Numbered from the stretch's first letter, positions 45,748-58,149 are shown. The stretch is 64,000 nt of DNA from Prescottella agglutinans (GCF_004011865.1 NZ_RKLP01000003.1:62001-126000), one strand, 5' to 3'. Made by a program: numbers and translations. The notes: generated from the sequence alone by a model not told the origin.

Positions 45748-47499
45748 ATGGTTGCCAACCCCGAGATCGATCTTGCTCCACCACGAACGCTGACGCCGTC
45801 GCGACCCGCGCCCGCGGGCCGCGCGCCGAAGGGGTCGTTCATCTACAAGATGATCACGACCACCGATCCCAAGGTGCTCGGGATCATGTACCTGGTCACG
45901 GCGTTCGCGTTCTTCCTCGTCGGCGGCCTGATGGCGCTGCTGATGCGGAGCGAGTTGGCGATCCCGGGCCTGCAGTTCCTGTCGAACGAGCAGTTCAACC
46001 AGCTGTTCACGATGCACGGCACGATCATGCTGCTGCTGTACGCGACCCCGGTCGTGTTCGGCTTCGCCAACTACATCGTCCCGCTGCAGATCGGCGCGCC
46101 GGACGTGAGCTTCCCGCGGCTCAACGCGCTGAGCTACTGGTTCTACCTGTTCGGTGGACTGATCGCGACGGCCGGCTTCATCACCCCCGGTGGTGCCGCC
46201 GACTTCGGCTGGACGGCCTACGTGCCGTTGTCGAACGGCGTGCACTCCCCGGGCCTGGGTGCGGACCTGTGGATCATGGGCCTGGCGCTCGGCGGTGTCG
46301 GCACGATCCTCGGTGCGGTCAACTTCATCACCACCATCGTGTGCCTGCGTGCCCCCGGAATGACCATGTTCCGGATGCCGATCTTCGTGTGGAACATCCT
46401 CATCACGTCGCTGCTGATCCTGCTGGTGTTCCCGCTGCTCGCCGCCGCCCTGATCGGTCTGTGGGTGGACCGGAACCTCGGTGCCCACCTGTTCGACCCG
46501 GCCACCGGCGGAGTCATGCTGTGGCAGCACCTGTTCTGGTTCTTCGGACACCCCGAGGTGTACGTGATCGCGCTGCCGTTCTTCGGCATCGTCTCGGAGA
46601 TCTTCCCGGTCTTCTCGCGTAAGCCGATCTTCGGTTACAGCGGCCTGGTGTACGCCACCATGGGCATCGCGGCCCTGTCGATCGCCGTGTGGGCGCACCA
46701 CATGTACGCCACGGGTGCGGTGCTGCTGCCGTTCTTCTCGTTCATGACGTTCCTCATCGCGGTTCCGACCGGCGTGAAGTTCTTCAACTGGATCGGCACG
46801 ATGTGGAAGGGCCAGCTCACGTTCGAGTCGCCGATGCTGTTCTCGGTCGGCTTCCTCGTGACCTTCCTCTTCGGTGGCCTGTCGGGCGTCCTGCTCGCGA
46901 GCCCGCCGCTCGACTTCCACGTCACCGACACCTATTTCGTGGTGGCGCACTTCCACTACGTGCTCTTCGGCACCATCGTGTTCGCCACCTACGCGGGCAT
47001 CTACTTCTGGTTCCCGAAGATGACCGGCCGCATGATGGACGAGCGTCTCGCGAAGTGGCACTTCTGGACCACGCTGATCGGTTTCCACACCACCTTCCTG
47101 GTCCAGCACTGGCTCGGCGCCTCGGGCATGCCGCGCCGCTACGCCGACTACCTGCCCACCGACGGTTTCACCACGCTGAACACGATCTCCACGGTCGGCT
47201 CGTTCATCCTGGGCGCCTCCACGCTGCCGTTCCTGTGGAACGTCTTCAAGAGCTACCGCTACGGGCAGGTCGTCACCGTCGACGACCCGTGGGGCTACGG
47301 CAACTCGCTCGAGTGGGCCACCAGCTGCCCGCCGCCGCGCCACAACTTCACCGAGCTGCCCCGGATCCGTTCGGAGCGACCGGCATTCGAGCTGCACTAC
47401 CCGCACATGGTCGAACGCATGCGCGAGGAGGCGCACGTCGGACTCACCGGTGCCCCCAAGGGCAACGCCGCGGAGCTGCCCCAGGAAACGAAGGTCTGA
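45748..47499 (+). CDS. ctaD: Cytochrome c oxidase subunit I (aa3 type)
   Basis: 583 residues, 12 membrane helices. The haem and copper ligands are in place: His in [10 protein letters not shown], the HPEVY loop with the crosslinked Tyr ([13 protein letters not shown]), the CuB pair AHHMYATG, and the haem a/a3 pair [11 protein letters not shown]. The K-channel lysine is in GVKFFNW. It is the terminal oxidase core that reduces O2 and pumps protons. Its place between ackA and pknG differs from M. tuberculosis, where ctaD is far away; other cox subunits are not in the window, so it could be a paralogue. Confidence 0.95.
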   Translation: MVANPEIDLAPPRTLTPSRPAPAGRAPKGSFIYKMITTTDPKVLGIMYLVTAFAFFLVGGLMALLMRSELAIPGLQFLSNEQFNQLFTMHGTIMLLLYATPVVFGFANYIVPLQIGAPDVSFPRLNALSYWFYLFGGLIATAGFITPGGAADFGWTAYVPLSNGVHSPGLGADLWIMGLALGGVGTILGAVNFITTIVCLRAPGMTMFRMPIFVWNILITSLLILLVFPLLAAALIGLWVDRNLGAHLFDPATGGVMLWQHLFWFFGHPEVYVIALPFFGIVSEIFPVFSRKPIFGYSGLVYATMGIAALSIAVWAHHMYATGAVLLPFFSFMTFLIAVPTGVKFFNWIGTMWKGQLTFESPMLFSVGFLVTFLFGGLSGVLLASPPLDFHVTDTYFVVAHFHYVLFGTIVFATYAGIYFWFPKMTGRMMDERLAKWHFWTTLIGFHTTFLVQHWLGASGMPRRYADYLPTDGFTTLNTISTVGSFILGASTLPFLWNVFKSYRYGQVVTVDDPWGYGNSLEWATSCPPPRHNFTELPRIRSERPAFELHYPHMVERMREEAHVGLTGAPKGNAAELPQETKV

Positions 47500-47500
47500 G

Positions 47501-49985
<2,485 letters not shown>

Positions 49986-49990
49986 TCACG

Positions 49991-50971
49991 TCAGTCCCGG
50001 TACGTCGCCGGTGGCGGCCCGGGAGAGGGTCCGAGTTCGGAGAGCCATCGCTCGTAGATCCTCTCCCACGTGCCGTCCGCGCGGATCCGTTCGAGGGTGC
50101 CGTTCACGAACCGCACCAGATCGTCGTCGCCCTTGGCGATCCCGATTCCGTACGGTTCGGGTCCCAGGCTCGGCCCGACGATCCTCAGGTAGGGGTCCTG
50201 CGTCGTCATTCCCGCGAGCAGGGTGTCGTCGGCGCTGACGGCTTCGACCTGGCGCTGCTGCAGCATCACCAGGCAGTCCGACCAGGTGGGCACCGAAATC
50301 ACCGTGGCGCCGGGGGCCAGGTCCCGGATGCGCTCGAGGGAGCGCGTTCCCTTCGTCATGCACACCCGCTTCCCGTCGAGGTCCTCGACGCCGTTGATCG
50401 GGGAGCCCGCCATGACCAGGATCCGCTGGTGCGCCTCGTAGTACTCGGTGGAGAAGTCCACGTGCCGGCGCCGTCCGCACGTGATGCTCATGGTGTGGGC
50501 GACGATGTCCACCTTCGCGTCCTGCAACGCCTGTTCGCGTTCCGCCGCCGCAAGGACCCGGTACTCCACCTTGTCGGGACTGCCGAGCAGGTCGCGGGCG
50601 ATCTCCCGGGCGATGTCGACGTCGAACCCCTCGATACCGCCGGTCGCCGGGTTCCGGAAACTCATCAGGTTGCTTCCCGTGTCCAGCCCGACGATGAGCC
50701 GGCCGCGAGCCCGGATCGCGTCGAGTGACGGTCCCGTCGGCACCTCACCCGCCGGGAACGGCCGCAGACTGGCGGTGGGATCACCGCACTCCTCGGGCGG
50801 GGGCAGGGGAGCCGACGTCACGACCGACGCGCCCTCCGGCAGGGGGGCGACGCTGTACGTCTCGCTCGGCGGGAGCGTGTACGGCTCCGGCGGCTCCGTA
50901 CAGCCCGACACGGCCGCGCCGACGGCCCCGACAGCCACGGCGGCCGTCGCGAGCAGTCGGCATCCGATCAC
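49991..50971 (-). CDS. glnH: Glutamine/aspartate/glutamate-binding lipoprotein GlnH
   Basis: 326 residues from a GTG that overlaps the glnX stop (GTGA). Lipoprotein signal with lipobox AAVSGC (Cys ~24). The solute-binding fold (SBP_bac_3) spans ~80-320: LIVGLDTGSNLMSFRNP, IEGFDVDIAREIARDLL, VDIVAHTMSITCGRRRHVDFS, WSDCLVMLQQRQVEAVSADD. In mycobacteria GlnH senses external Asp/Glu and passes the signal through GlnX to PknG; no ABC permease is present here, as expected for that sensing role. Confidence 0.92.
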   Translation of the reverse strand: MIGCRLLATAAVAVGAVGAAVSGCTEPPEPYTLPPSETYSVAPLPEGASVVTSAPLPPPEECGDPTASLRPFPAGEVPTGPSLDAIRARGRLIVGLDTGSNLMSFRNPATGGIEGFDVDIAREIARDLLGSPDKVEYRVLAAAEREQALQDAKVDIVAHTMSITCGRRRHVDFSTEYYEAHQRILVMAGSPINGVEDLDGKRVCMTKGTRSLERIRDLAPGATVISVPTWSDCLVMLQQRQVEAVSADDTLLAGMTTQDPYLRIVGPSLGPEPYGIGIAKGDDDLVRFVNGTLERIRADGTWERIYERWLSELGPSPGPPPATYRD

Positions 50972-52323
50972 TGGTACTCCCGCAGCCTGGGCCACAGGCC
51001 CAGAGGGATGCCGACTGCCGCCACGATCGTGATCACCACCGCGCCGGGGCCGAGCGCCGACAGGACCCTGGACGAGTCGGAGATGTCGCCGCGCAGTTCG
51101 GCGCGGGCGCTGTCCGCGCCGTCGGACAGCGCCTTGTCGACGACGTCGAACTGCGTCGCACTGGAATCGGGCTCGGAGCCCACCGCCGTCATGGCCGCCG
51201 ATGTCCAGTCGCCCACCTCGAGGGCGTCGGTCATCCGTTGGTGCGACGCAGTCCAGACGTCCAGGGCCTGGGAGGCCTCGTGTGCGTCGTCCGCGCCGAC
51301 GGTGGCCGAGTAGTTGTCGAGCAGCATCCGCAGCTGGTCGGTGTCGTCGACGAAGACCTGCGCGTGCTGCTCCTTCTCGTCACGACGGACCAGCTGCAGG
51401 ATCTCCTGGGTGCGGGCCTGCTGCGCGAGGATGCGTGCCGACGCGAACGTCGACAGCGGCGCCGAGCCCTGCCGCACCGCGCGGTGCGCCTCCGTCGCGG
51501 ACACGATTCCGGCGACGAGCATCCACGCGAGCAACGCGGTCATCGCGGCGGTCGTGAACAGCAGCCCGGCGTTGAGTGTGCGCCGGGTCCTCCTGGACAT
51601 CACCACCTGCGTCGCGACGAGCGCGACCAGCAGCGCCACGAGCAGCCCGATCGCGAACCACGGCGGCCGGGCGAACTCGGACTGCGGGGCGAGCGCCGCG
51701 GCGGAACGTTCGGTGTGCAGGGCCTGCGCGAGCGGCAACAGATTCGTCTGCATCAGCGAGGACGCCTCGGCGAGGTACGCGGACCCGACCGGATTGCCGC
51801 TGCGGTTGTTGGCGCGGGCCGTCTCCACCAGCCCCGTGTACACCGGCAATTGCGTCGCGATCGACGTGATGAGGCGCCGGCCCGCGTCGTCGCCGGGCAG
51901 CCCGTCGGACGTCGCGACCAGTTCCGCGGCCGCGGTCCCGATGGCCTGCGAGTAGCGGTCCCGGTCCTCGCTCGGTTCCACACCGCCGGACAGGAACGCC
52001 GTCGCCGCGGAGGCGTCGGCGACGGACAGCGACGAATACAGGTTCTGTGCGGACCGGGCGAGCGGTTCGGTCGTGGACAGCAGGACGTCGATCTCCTGCT
52101 TCCGTTCGCTCGCGACCGTGGAGGTGATCAGTCCCGCGGCCAGCGTGCCGAGGAGCAGCGCGACGCCCACCGCGAGCAGCCGCGCAGGAGTCGATCGCAG
52201 CAGGTCGCGCGGGGCGATCTGCCGAGCACGAGCGACGCCGAACGTCGTCGCTGCCATCCCACTGGTCTGCTTCGGCGCGGTCGTCGTCGCGTCCCCCGCC
52301 GTCTTCGTTTCCGGCACTGCCAC
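50968..52323 (-). CDS. glnX: Membrane signal transducer GlnX
   Basis: 451 residues, GTG start after GAGGA. Four membrane helices are visible: ~50-75, ~210-230, ~245-270 and near 425-445, with two helical extracytoplasmic domains of ~130-150 residues between, rich in Ala, Ser, Thr and Gln. This matches the M. tuberculosis Rv0412c (GlnX) topology. It is thought to carry the GlnH amino-acid signal across the membrane to PknG. The gene heads the operon and overlaps glnH by four bases. Confidence 0.88.
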   Translation of the reverse strand: MAVPETKTAGDATTTAPKQTSGMAATTFGVARARQIAPRDLLRSTPARLLAVGVALLLGTLAAGLITSTVASERKQEIDVLLSTTEPLARSAQNLYSSLSVADASAATAFLSGGVEPSEDRDRYSQAIGTAAAELVATSDGLPGDDAGRRLITSIATQLPVYTGLVETARANNRSGNPVGSAYLAEASSLMQTNLLPLAQALHTERSAAALAPQSEFARPPWFAIGLLVALLVALVATQVVMSRRTRRTLNAGLLFTTAAMTALLAWMLVAGIVSATEAHRAVRQGSAPLSTFASARILAQQARTQEILQLVRRDEKEQHAQVFVDDTDQLRMLLDNYSATVGADDAHEASQALDVWTASHQRMTDALEVGDWTSAAMTAVGSEPDSSATQFDVVDKALSDGADSARAELRGDISDSSRVLSALGPGAVVITIVAAVGIPLGLWPRLREYQ

Positions 52324-52478
52324 GGCATGTCCTCGGTTCGCCGTCCTTATCGTTCGCGGCCTCCGCACTGCCGAGCATAAGCCGCACCGGCAGGTTGTTC
52401 CTCCGATTCGTGATGTCGCGGGGAATACTGTGGGGACAGGCGAGCGGCTCGGCGGACAGGGCAGGTGAGAGGCACTCC

Positions 52479-53318
52479 ATGCGCGGTGACGGAGACGGTT
52501 GGGCGACGACCCCCGACGGGGTTCGGCATTGGGGCCGGCACGGCGCGGCGGGTCTATTGCTGCGCGCCCCGCTGGCGGACGGCTCGGCGGCGGTCCTGCT
52601 GCAGCATCGGGCAGCGTGGAGTCATCAGGGTGGCACGTGGGCGCTGCCCGGTGGCGCGCGCGACAGCCACGAGACGACGATCCACGCCGCGGTCCGCGAG
52701 GCGCAGGAGGAGACCGGAATCGACGCCGGGTCCGTGCACGTGCGTACCGAGCGGGTCACGGCCACCGTCGCCGGCGGCTGGACCTACACGACGGTCGTCG
52801 CCGACGCGGAGAAGCCGCTGGCGCTGGTCCCGAACGGGGAGAGCACCGAACTGCGCTGGGTACCCGAGTCCGAGGTGGAGCGCATGCCGCTGCACCCGGG
52901 ATTCGCGCTCGCGTGGCCGACGCTGCGGGCCACCGAGGTGCGGCTGCTGCTCGACACCGCGAACGTGCTCGGTTCGCGGCCCGACGGATGGTGGCGCGAC
53001 CGTGCCGGCGCGACGACCGAACTGCTGGACCGGCTCGCCCAGGTGCTGCCGCGGACCATCGAACTGCCGGACTGCAGTTTCGGCTGGCTGCCGCGCATCG
53101 AGGCGGTCCTCGAGGGCCGGGCCCGCGCCGCAGGGCAGGTCGACGCGCGGGTCGCGGTGCACACCGCCTCCGGCAGCGGCGACGACGAGGTCGCCCGGCT
53201 GGCCGCCGCCGACCGCGCCCTCACCGCGGTCGTGACTGCCGACCGCGGATTGCGCGGCCGGCTGCCCGAGTCGGTGCTGACGCTGTCGCCGTCGACGGTG
53301 CTGGGCTGGTTGGACTGA
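52479..53318 (+). CDS. mutT3: NUDIX hydrolase MutT3-like with C-terminal NTP-phosphohydrolase/PIN-like extension
   Basis: 279 residues. The Nudix box G-x5-E-x7-REAQEETGI is complete at ~60-82 (GGARDSHE...). MutT3 of M. tuberculosis (Rv0413) is ~217 residues, so the last ~100 here are extra: IEAVLEGRARAAGQ, VAVHTASGSGDDEVARLA and ALTAVVTADRGLRGRL, which read like a small PIN/NYN-type domain with acidic residues spaced as in metal nucleases. Known role: hydrolysis of oxidised dGTP or related nucleotides. Divergent from glnX, in the same place as in M. tuberculosis. Confidence 0.85.
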   Translation: MRGDGDGWATTPDGVRHWGRHGAAGLLLRAPLADGSAAVLLQHRAAWSHQGGTWALPGGARDSHETTIHAAVREAQEETGIDAGSVHVRTERVTATVAGGWTYTTVVADAEKPLALVPNGESTELRWVPESEVERMPLHPGFALAWPTLRATEVRLLLDTANVLGSRPDGWWRDRAGATTELLDRLAQVLPRTIELPDCSFGWLPRIEAVLEGRARAAGQVDARVAVHTASGSGDDEVARLAAADRALTAVVTADRGLRGRLPESVLTLSPSTVLGWLD

Positions 53319-53358
53319 ACGCCGGTCGGACTGAGCGCCGGCCGGAGCGGGCCGGAGG

Positions 53359-53769
53359 TCAGCCGCGTTCGAGGAGGAAGCGGCGACCGGTGATCTCGGT
53401 GGGCCGGATCTCCACGAAGTTGAACTTCTCGGTCGGTACCCACGACCGCAGGTCGAGTTCCTCGGCCGCGTTGATCTCGTCGAACCGGACGAGGGTGCGC
53501 GCGATGCCGCGGATCAGGATGCTCCACGCGGACGTGGCGTCGGCGTGGTCCACCTGGAAGGTGACCATCGGTTTGAGCGCGAGCTCGGTGAGCTTGTCGC
53601 CCTCGGCGCTGCGAAAGTAGAGCTTGCCGTCGTTCACCGCATAGTTGACGGGATAGACGTCGGGCTGGTCGCCGGCGACGAGGATGAGCCGTCCGAGCCG
53701 CTCGGTGGCCAGCAGGTCCAGTGCCTCCTGCTCGGTGAGCGCGGTGACGGGGGTGGTCCGGTCCGGCAT
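53359..53769 (-). CDS. Pyridoxamine-5'-phosphate-oxidase-fold flavin/F420-binding protein
   Basis: 136 residues with the split beta-barrel PPOX fold: MPDRTTPVTALTEQEALDLL at the start, LILVAGDQPDVYPVNYAV, KLYFRSAEGDKL and VTFQVDHADA. In actinobacteria this short class binds FMN or F420 and reduces biliverdin, nitroimidazoles or unknown substrates. It is a single gene, convergent with mutT3. The cofactor cannot be fixed by eye. Confidence 0.83.
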   Translation of the reverse strand: MPDRTTPVTALTEQEALDLLATERLGRLILVAGDQPDVYPVNYAVNDGKLYFRSAEGDKLTELALKPMVTFQVDHADATSAWSILIRGIARTLVRFDEINAAEELDLRSWVPTEKFNFVEIRPTEITGRRFLLERG

Positions 53770-53902
53770 GTCTGCTCCGATCGTCGGCGAGTCTTCACCT
53801 CCGACTCTGCTCCCTCCCACAACCGAGTGCCAGGGAATCGGGATGTGAGCTGCGTTGCATGTGAGAACTGCTGCGCAGCAACGGGTTGCGCCGGCGGCCG
53901 GG

Positions 53903-54316
53903 TCAGGCGTCGGACTTCTTCGCCGACTTCTTCTCGGAGTTGTTGTCCTCGCGCCGGTTGCGGAGCACGACGAGCGGCAACAGCACGGTCGCGAGCGCGG
54001 TGACGAGCCACACCACGATCGTCGCGAGGATCCACGTGCGCCATCCGGAGATCGACAGCCCGCCGAACGCGGAGGCGATCAGGAGGGCGACGAAGGTGGA
54101 CACCAGTCCGATGCCGCCCAGGAATGCCGGTGCGTTCCGCTCGGCGAGCCGGGTGATGAACGGCGCCAGCACGCTCTGGGCGATTGCGAACAGGATCACG
54201 GCGGTGATGAATCCGGTCGCGCTGACCGACACCTCGGGGATCAGCCACACCGCGGCGAGGATCCCGAGCGCGGCCGATCCCAGGAAGATCGCGCATCGTA
54301 TCAGAAAGCGAATCAT
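53903..54316 (-). CDS. Phage-holin superfamily IV-type membrane protein, 137 aa
   Basis: Four membrane helices (about 5-22, 30-50, 60-82, 92-118) and a lysine-rich C-terminus (NNSEKKSAKKSDA). The compact four-helix form with short loops resembles the chromosomal phage_holin_4_2 family common in actinobacteria. There are no phage genes near, so a lytic role is unlikely. Start MIRFLIR with an ATG; longer open frame upstream rejected. Function unknown. Confidence 0.75.
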   Translation of the reverse strand: MIRFLIRCAIFLGSAALGILAAVWLIPEVSVSATGFITAVILFAIAQSVLAPFITRLAERNAPAFLGGIGLVSTFVALLIASAFGGLSISGWRTWILATIVVWLVTALATVLLPLVVLRNRREDNNSEKKSAKKSDA

Positions 54317-54557
54317 GTTCCGGCCCTTCCGCGTACACCGTGCAAGCCCGCGTCGGTACATCCCGCGAACCGGGTGGTCGATTTCGGTGAGCTTACCTCT
54401 CGGGGCGTCGGTCGGCGCGTAACGACGCCGGGTGCGTTTGCGAACTTCCGGGCAGGGGAGTTGGGTTCGAAGTAGCCCGTTATCGGTGGGGACCGACATC
54501 GTTGCTTAGGCTTCGTAGTAGATCTCCGTCGGGGACGATCGACAAGGGGGACGACTG

Positions 54558-55799
54558 GTGTTGTGGAGCAGGACGGCCCGGGAACGTGAAATACCCCGCC
54601 GGACAGGGCACCTCGTCGTGCTCGGGCTGTGGGCACTGACGTCGGCCATCCTCGTTCTCACCACGGTGCGTCCGTGGATGCCGGAGATCGGACTGCTCGC
54701 CGGGGGCGCCGACCTCGACGTCTACCGCGACGGCGCGCGTCGCGTCATGGAGGATCTGCCGCTCTACACCGAACCCGTCATCCACGGCCTGCTGTACACG
54801 TACACGCCGTTCTCGACGCTGGTGTTCGTGCCGTTCGGTCTGCTGCCCCTCGGGTACGACAAGTACATCTGGATGGCGGCCAACCTGGCATTGCTGGTCG
54901 GGATCGTCGCGCTGTGCTGGCGGATGCTCGGTTACCGGATCTCGCCCCGGCTCGTCGGGGTCTCGACGCTCGTGGCGGTGGCGTGCACGTTTCTCGAGCC
55001 CGTCCGCACGACGCTGTTCTACGGGCAGATCAACCTGGTGCTGATGGCGCTGGTGCTGTGGGACGTCTCCCGTGACGAACGGAGCCGGATCAGGGGCATC
55101 GGCGTCGGGATCGCGGCCGGCATCAAGCTCACCCCCGCCTACTTCGTGCTCTACTACCTGGTGCTTCGCCAGTGGCGGGCGGCCGCCGTGGCGGTCGGGA
55201 CGACCGTGGCCACGGTCGGTGTGAGTTGGCTGGTGCTGCCGGACGATTCGTGGCAGTACTGGACCCGGACGTTCTTCGAGTCCACGCGTATCGCGGAGGA
55301 CCAGCACCCGTCGAACCAGTCGATCCGCGGGGTCGTCGCGCACCTCACGGGTCATGCGACGCCGGTCGTCCTCTGGCTGGTGCTGGCGGCGCTCGTCGTG
55401 GCGGTGAGCATGTGGATCGTGGTGCGACTGCACCGGGTGGGAGAGAGCCTGCTCGCGGTGACGGTGGCGGGCCTGAGCGCCGCGGCGGTGTCGCCGTTCT
55501 CGTGGAGTCACCATTGGGTGTGGTTCGTGCCGCTGATCGTCTACATCGTGCACCGGGCACTGACGAACGGTTGGTGGTGGCTCGCGGCGGCGGTGATCTA
55601 CCTCGGGGCCGGAGCGTGGCCGTACCGGTGGGACGAGCACGTCGTGGTGGTCGGGCTGTTCCTGTTCCCGCCGCAGTGGGCCGTCGCCGACGTCCTCATG
55701 AACATCTACCTGTTGCTGTACGCGGCGATCCTCGTCGGAGCCGGTGTGGTCGCGTTCCGCACTCCCGAACCGGCTGGTCAGCACCCAGTGGCAGCGTGA
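54558..55799 (+). CDS. Polytopic mannosyltransferase of the GT87 family (PimE-like)
   Basis: 413 residues from a GTG, with about ten membrane helices. The GT-C features are the acidic DLDVYRDGAR in the first periplasmic loop (~47-56), YTYTPFSTLVFVPFGLLP, and the later SPFSWSHHWVWFVPLI. Family members transfer mannose from polyprenyl-phosphate mannose to phosphatidylinositol mannosides or lipoarabinomannan outside the membrane, in agreement with a mycolate organism. The exact acceptor is unknown. The lipoprotein gene follows 26 bp later. Confidence 0.82.
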   Translation: MLWSRTAREREIPRRTGHLVVLGLWALTSAILVLTTVRPWMPEIGLLAGGADLDVYRDGARRVMEDLPLYTEPVIHGLLYTYTPFSTLVFVPFGLLPLGYDKYIWMAANLALLVGIVALCWRMLGYRISPRLVGVSTLVAVACTFLEPVRTTLFYGQINLVLMALVLWDVSRDERSRIRGIGVGIAAGIKLTPAYFVLYYLVLRQWRAAAVAVGTTVATVGVSWLVLPDDSWQYWTRTFFESTRIAEDQHPSNQSIRGVVAHLTGHATPVVLWLVLAALVVAVSMWIVVRLHRVGESLLAVTVAGLSAAAVSPFSWSHHWVWFVPLIVYIVHRALTNGWWWLAAAVIYLGAGAWPYRWDEHVVVVGLFLFPPQWAVADVLMNIYLLLYAAILVGAGVVAFRTPEPAGQHPVAA

Positions 55800-55825
55800 C
55801 CGGGGCGCCCTGTCACCATTCCGGC

Positions 55826-56242
55826 ATGAAAATTCGAACCCTGATCGCCGCCGCCCCCGTCGCCCTGCTCGTCCTCACCGGCTGCAGCGACAGCAATGCG
55901 GACTCCGCCGCATCGTCCGCCGACGAGACCACCACCGTCGCCGCCGACCTCGTCGACGCCGCCGTCAAGGAGATGTGCGGCCAGGTCGCTGTCTTCATCG
56001 ACTCGTCCGAGCAGGCCGCCCAGGCCGCCGGGCAGCCGTTCGACCGGGCCGCCAAGGGCGAGGAGTTCCTGGGGCTGCTGAAGACGAGCTCCGGCGCCTG
56101 GGTGGGCGCCTACAACGCGCAGGCCGAGGTGGCGGGCCAGCCGCTGCTGGACCCGGCGACCGCGACGTGGGAGGACATGCCTGCGGACAGCCGCGACATG
56201 ATCGAGCGGTCCGTGCAGGCGGGTGTCTCCGGCAACTGCTGA
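55826..56242 (+). CDS. Small secreted lipoprotein, 138 aa
   Basis: Lipoprotein signal MKIRTLIAAAPVALLVLTGC with lipobox LTGC (Cys20). The mature part is short, Ala/Ser/Thr-rich at first, then a helical domain with two cysteines (C51 and the final residue) that may form a disulfide. It matches no family I know. Downstream of and possibly cotranscribed with the GT87 gene; convergent with thiE. Confidence 0.75.
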   Translation: MKIRTLIAAAPVALLVLTGCSDSNADSAASSADETTTVAADLVDAAVKEMCGQVAVFIDSSEQAAQAAGQPFDRAAKGEEFLGLLKTSSGAWVGAYNAQAEVAGQPLLDPATATWEDMPADSRDMIERSVQAGVSGNC

Positions 56243-56251
56243 TGCGCAGGG

Positions 56252-56944
56252 TCAGCCGCGCAGGGCGTCGGACAGCGCCCGCGCGGCGGCCTCCGGGTCG
56301 TCGGCCGCGGTGATCGCGCGCACGACGACGACGCGGCTGGCGCCGGCCTCGAGGATCTGCGGCAGCCGCTCCTGGTCGATACCGCCGATCGCGAACCACG
56401 GGCGCGCCGGGGCGGCCTCGGCGGTGCTGCGCACCAGTTCGATCCCGGACGCCGTCCGGCCCGGCTTGGTGGGCGTGGCCCACACCGGTCCGGTGCAGAA
56501 GTAGTCGACGTCCTCCTCGATCGCCGCGAGGCTCGCCTGCGCACGGTTGTTCGTGGAGCGGCCGATCACCACGTCGGGGCCGACGATCCGGCGGGCGTAG
56601 TGCACGGGCAGGTCGTTCTGGCCCAGGTGCAGGACGTCCGCGCCCGCGGCGAGCGCGAGGTCGGCGCGGTCGTTGACGGCGAGCAGCGCGCCGTGGCGTC
56701 GGGCCGCCGCGCCCAGCACCGCCAGCGCGGCCAGTTCCTCCTTGACCTCGAGCGGTCCGAACTCCCGCTCGCCGGCCGAGCCCTTGTCGCGGAGCTGGAC
56801 GATGTCGACGCCGCCGGCGAGTGCGGCCTCCACGAAGTGAGCCAGATCGCCCTTGTCGCGGCGGGCGTCGGTGCAGAGGTAGAGGCGCGCATCGGCGAGG
56901 CGTTCGCGCGGTGTGAGGTGCTTGACGGATTGGGAGGCGTGCAC
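56252..56944 (-). CDS. thiE: Thiamine-phosphate synthase
   Basis: 230 residues from a GTG. TIM barrel with LYLCTDAR (strand 1), [10 protein letters not shown] binding the pyrimidine pyrophosphate, [28 protein letters not shown], and the C-terminal AIGGID and VVVVRAIT phosphate sites. It joins HMP-PP and the thiazole phosphate to thiamine phosphate. Divergent from thiO-thiS-thiG; the TPP riboswitch in the gap is on the other strand and does not cover this gene. The same arrangement occurs in M. tuberculosis. Confidence 0.94.
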   Translation of the reverse strand: MHASQSVKHLTPRERLADARLYLCTDARRDKGDLAHFVEAALAGGVDIVQLRDKGSAGEREFGPLEVKEELAALAVLGAAARRHGALLAVNDRADLALAAGADVLHLGQNDLPVHYARRIVGPDVVIGRSTNNRAQASLAAIEEDVDYFCTGPVWATPTKPGRTASGIELVRSTAEAAPARPWFAIGGIDQERLPQILEAGASRVVVVRAITAADDPEAAARALSDALRG

Positions 56945-56977
56945 ACTTGGAACGGTAGTCTCTAGTGCGGACTAATC

Positions 56978-57070
56978 AACACGGGAGTCCCGAGGAACGC
57001 GGGGCTGAGAGGGGGCCTGCCGGCCCCGACCGTCATACCTGACCCGGATCATGCCGGCGCAGGGAGTGAG
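56978..57070 (+). promoter_or_regulatory. TPP riboswitch (THI element)
   Basis: The two conserved blocks are present: GGGGCTGAGA (57001-57010) and CCTGACCCGGATCATGCC (57038-57055) followed by GGCGCAGGGAG. A GC-rich hairpin (GGGGGCCTGCCGGCCCC) lies between them. GTGGAG, the ribosome-binding site of thiO, follows directly at 57071, so thiamine pyrophosphate binding would most simply hide it and block translation. Boundaries are approximate. Confidence 0.93.
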
Positions 57071-57081
57071 GTGGAGAAAAG

Positions 57082-58149
57082 TTGACCCGATCGGTTTCCG
57101 TCGTCGGAGGCGGTGTCATCGGTCTGTCCGTCGCGTGGCGCGCAGCGCAGCGCGGCTGGGCGGTCAAGCTGTACGACCCGGCACCCGGTAGCGGTGCGTC
57201 GTGGGTCGCCGGCGGCATGCTGGCGCCGCTGTCGGAGGGCTGGCCCGGCGAGGAGAAGGCGCTCGCGCTCGGGGCCGCTTCGTTGCAGCGGTGGCCGGAC
57301 TTCGGCGCCGAACTCGAGCGCATCGCGGATCTGAAACTCTTCACCTCCGACGACTCGCTGACCGTCGCGCTCGATGCCGCCGACGCCGCCGACCTGCACA
57401 CGATCGCCGACTGGGTGGCCGAGCAGGGGCACGAGCTGCGCATCCTGAACCGGGCGCAGATCCGCGAGCTCGAGCCGTCGCTGGGCCGCGGCATCCGGCT
57501 CGCGCTGCAGGCGCCCACCGAGCCGGCCGTCGACAACCGGCTGCTGGTGCGGGCGCTGCGGACCGCGGCGGTGGCGGCCGGCGTCGAGCTGATCGAACGC
57601 GCCGTGACCGACCTGGCCGAGCTCACCACCGATCAGGTGGTGCTGGCGGCGGGTTCGAACTCGGCGCAGCTGTGGCCGGACCTGCCGGTGCGCCCGGTGA
57701 AGGGCGAGATCCTGCGGCTGCGGGCCCGGCCGGGTGTGACGCCCGCGCCGCTGCGCACCATCCGCGGTAGCGTGCACGGTCGGCCGTCGTATCTGGTGCC
57801 GCGCGCCGACGGGATCGTCGTCGGCGCCACGCAGTACGAGTCGGGACACGACACCCAGGTCACCGTGGCCGGGGTGCGCGACCTCATCGCCGACGCCGAG
57901 GCGTTGATGCCCGCGATCGGCGAGTACGAGCTGTACGAGGCGAAAGCCGGTCTGCGCCCGATGAGTCCGGACAACCTGCCGATCATCGGACGCGTCTCGG
58001 ACCGCGTGGTGCTCGCGACCGGACACGGTCGCAACGGCATCCTGATGACCCCGGTCACCGCGGACGCGACGGTCGCGATCCTGGACGGCAATCCCCTGGC
58101 GGAGGCGGAAAGTGCCACCGCCGAACGATTTTCATTCGCGAAGGCATGA
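57082..58149 (+). CDS. thiO: Glycine oxidase ThiO
   Basis: 355 residues from a TTG, fixed by GTGGAG eight bases upstream. FAD-binding VSVVGGGVIGLSVAWRAA (5-22), GASWVAGGMLAPLSEG, and the C-terminal GLRPMSPDNLPIIGRV...ATGHGRNGIL define the DAO/ThiO family. It makes iminoglycine from glycine for the thiazole ring in aerobic bacteria. First gene of thiO-thiS-thiG under a TPP riboswitch. Confidence 0.93.
   Translation: MTRSVSVVGGGVIGLSVAWRAAQRGWAVKLYDPAPGSGASWVAGGMLAPLSEGWPGEEKALALGAASLQRWPDFGAELERIADLKLFTSDDSLTVALDAADAADLHTIADWVAEQGHELRILNRAQIRELEPSLGRGIRLALQAPTEPAVDNRLLVRALRTAAVAAGVELIERAVTDLAELTTDQVVLAAGSNSAQLWPDLPVRPVKGEILRLRARPGVTPAPLRTIRGSVHGRPSYLVPRADGIVVGATQYESGHDTQVTVAGVRDLIADAEALMPAIGEYELYEAKAGLRPMSPDNLPIIGRVSDRVVLATGHGRNGILMTPVTADATVAILDGNPLAEAESATAERFSFAKA

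Noticed and set aside
53903-54316. Holin-like gene as a trace of a prophage
   Set aside because: No other phage gene, att site or change of composition; the family is common on actinobacterial chromosomes.
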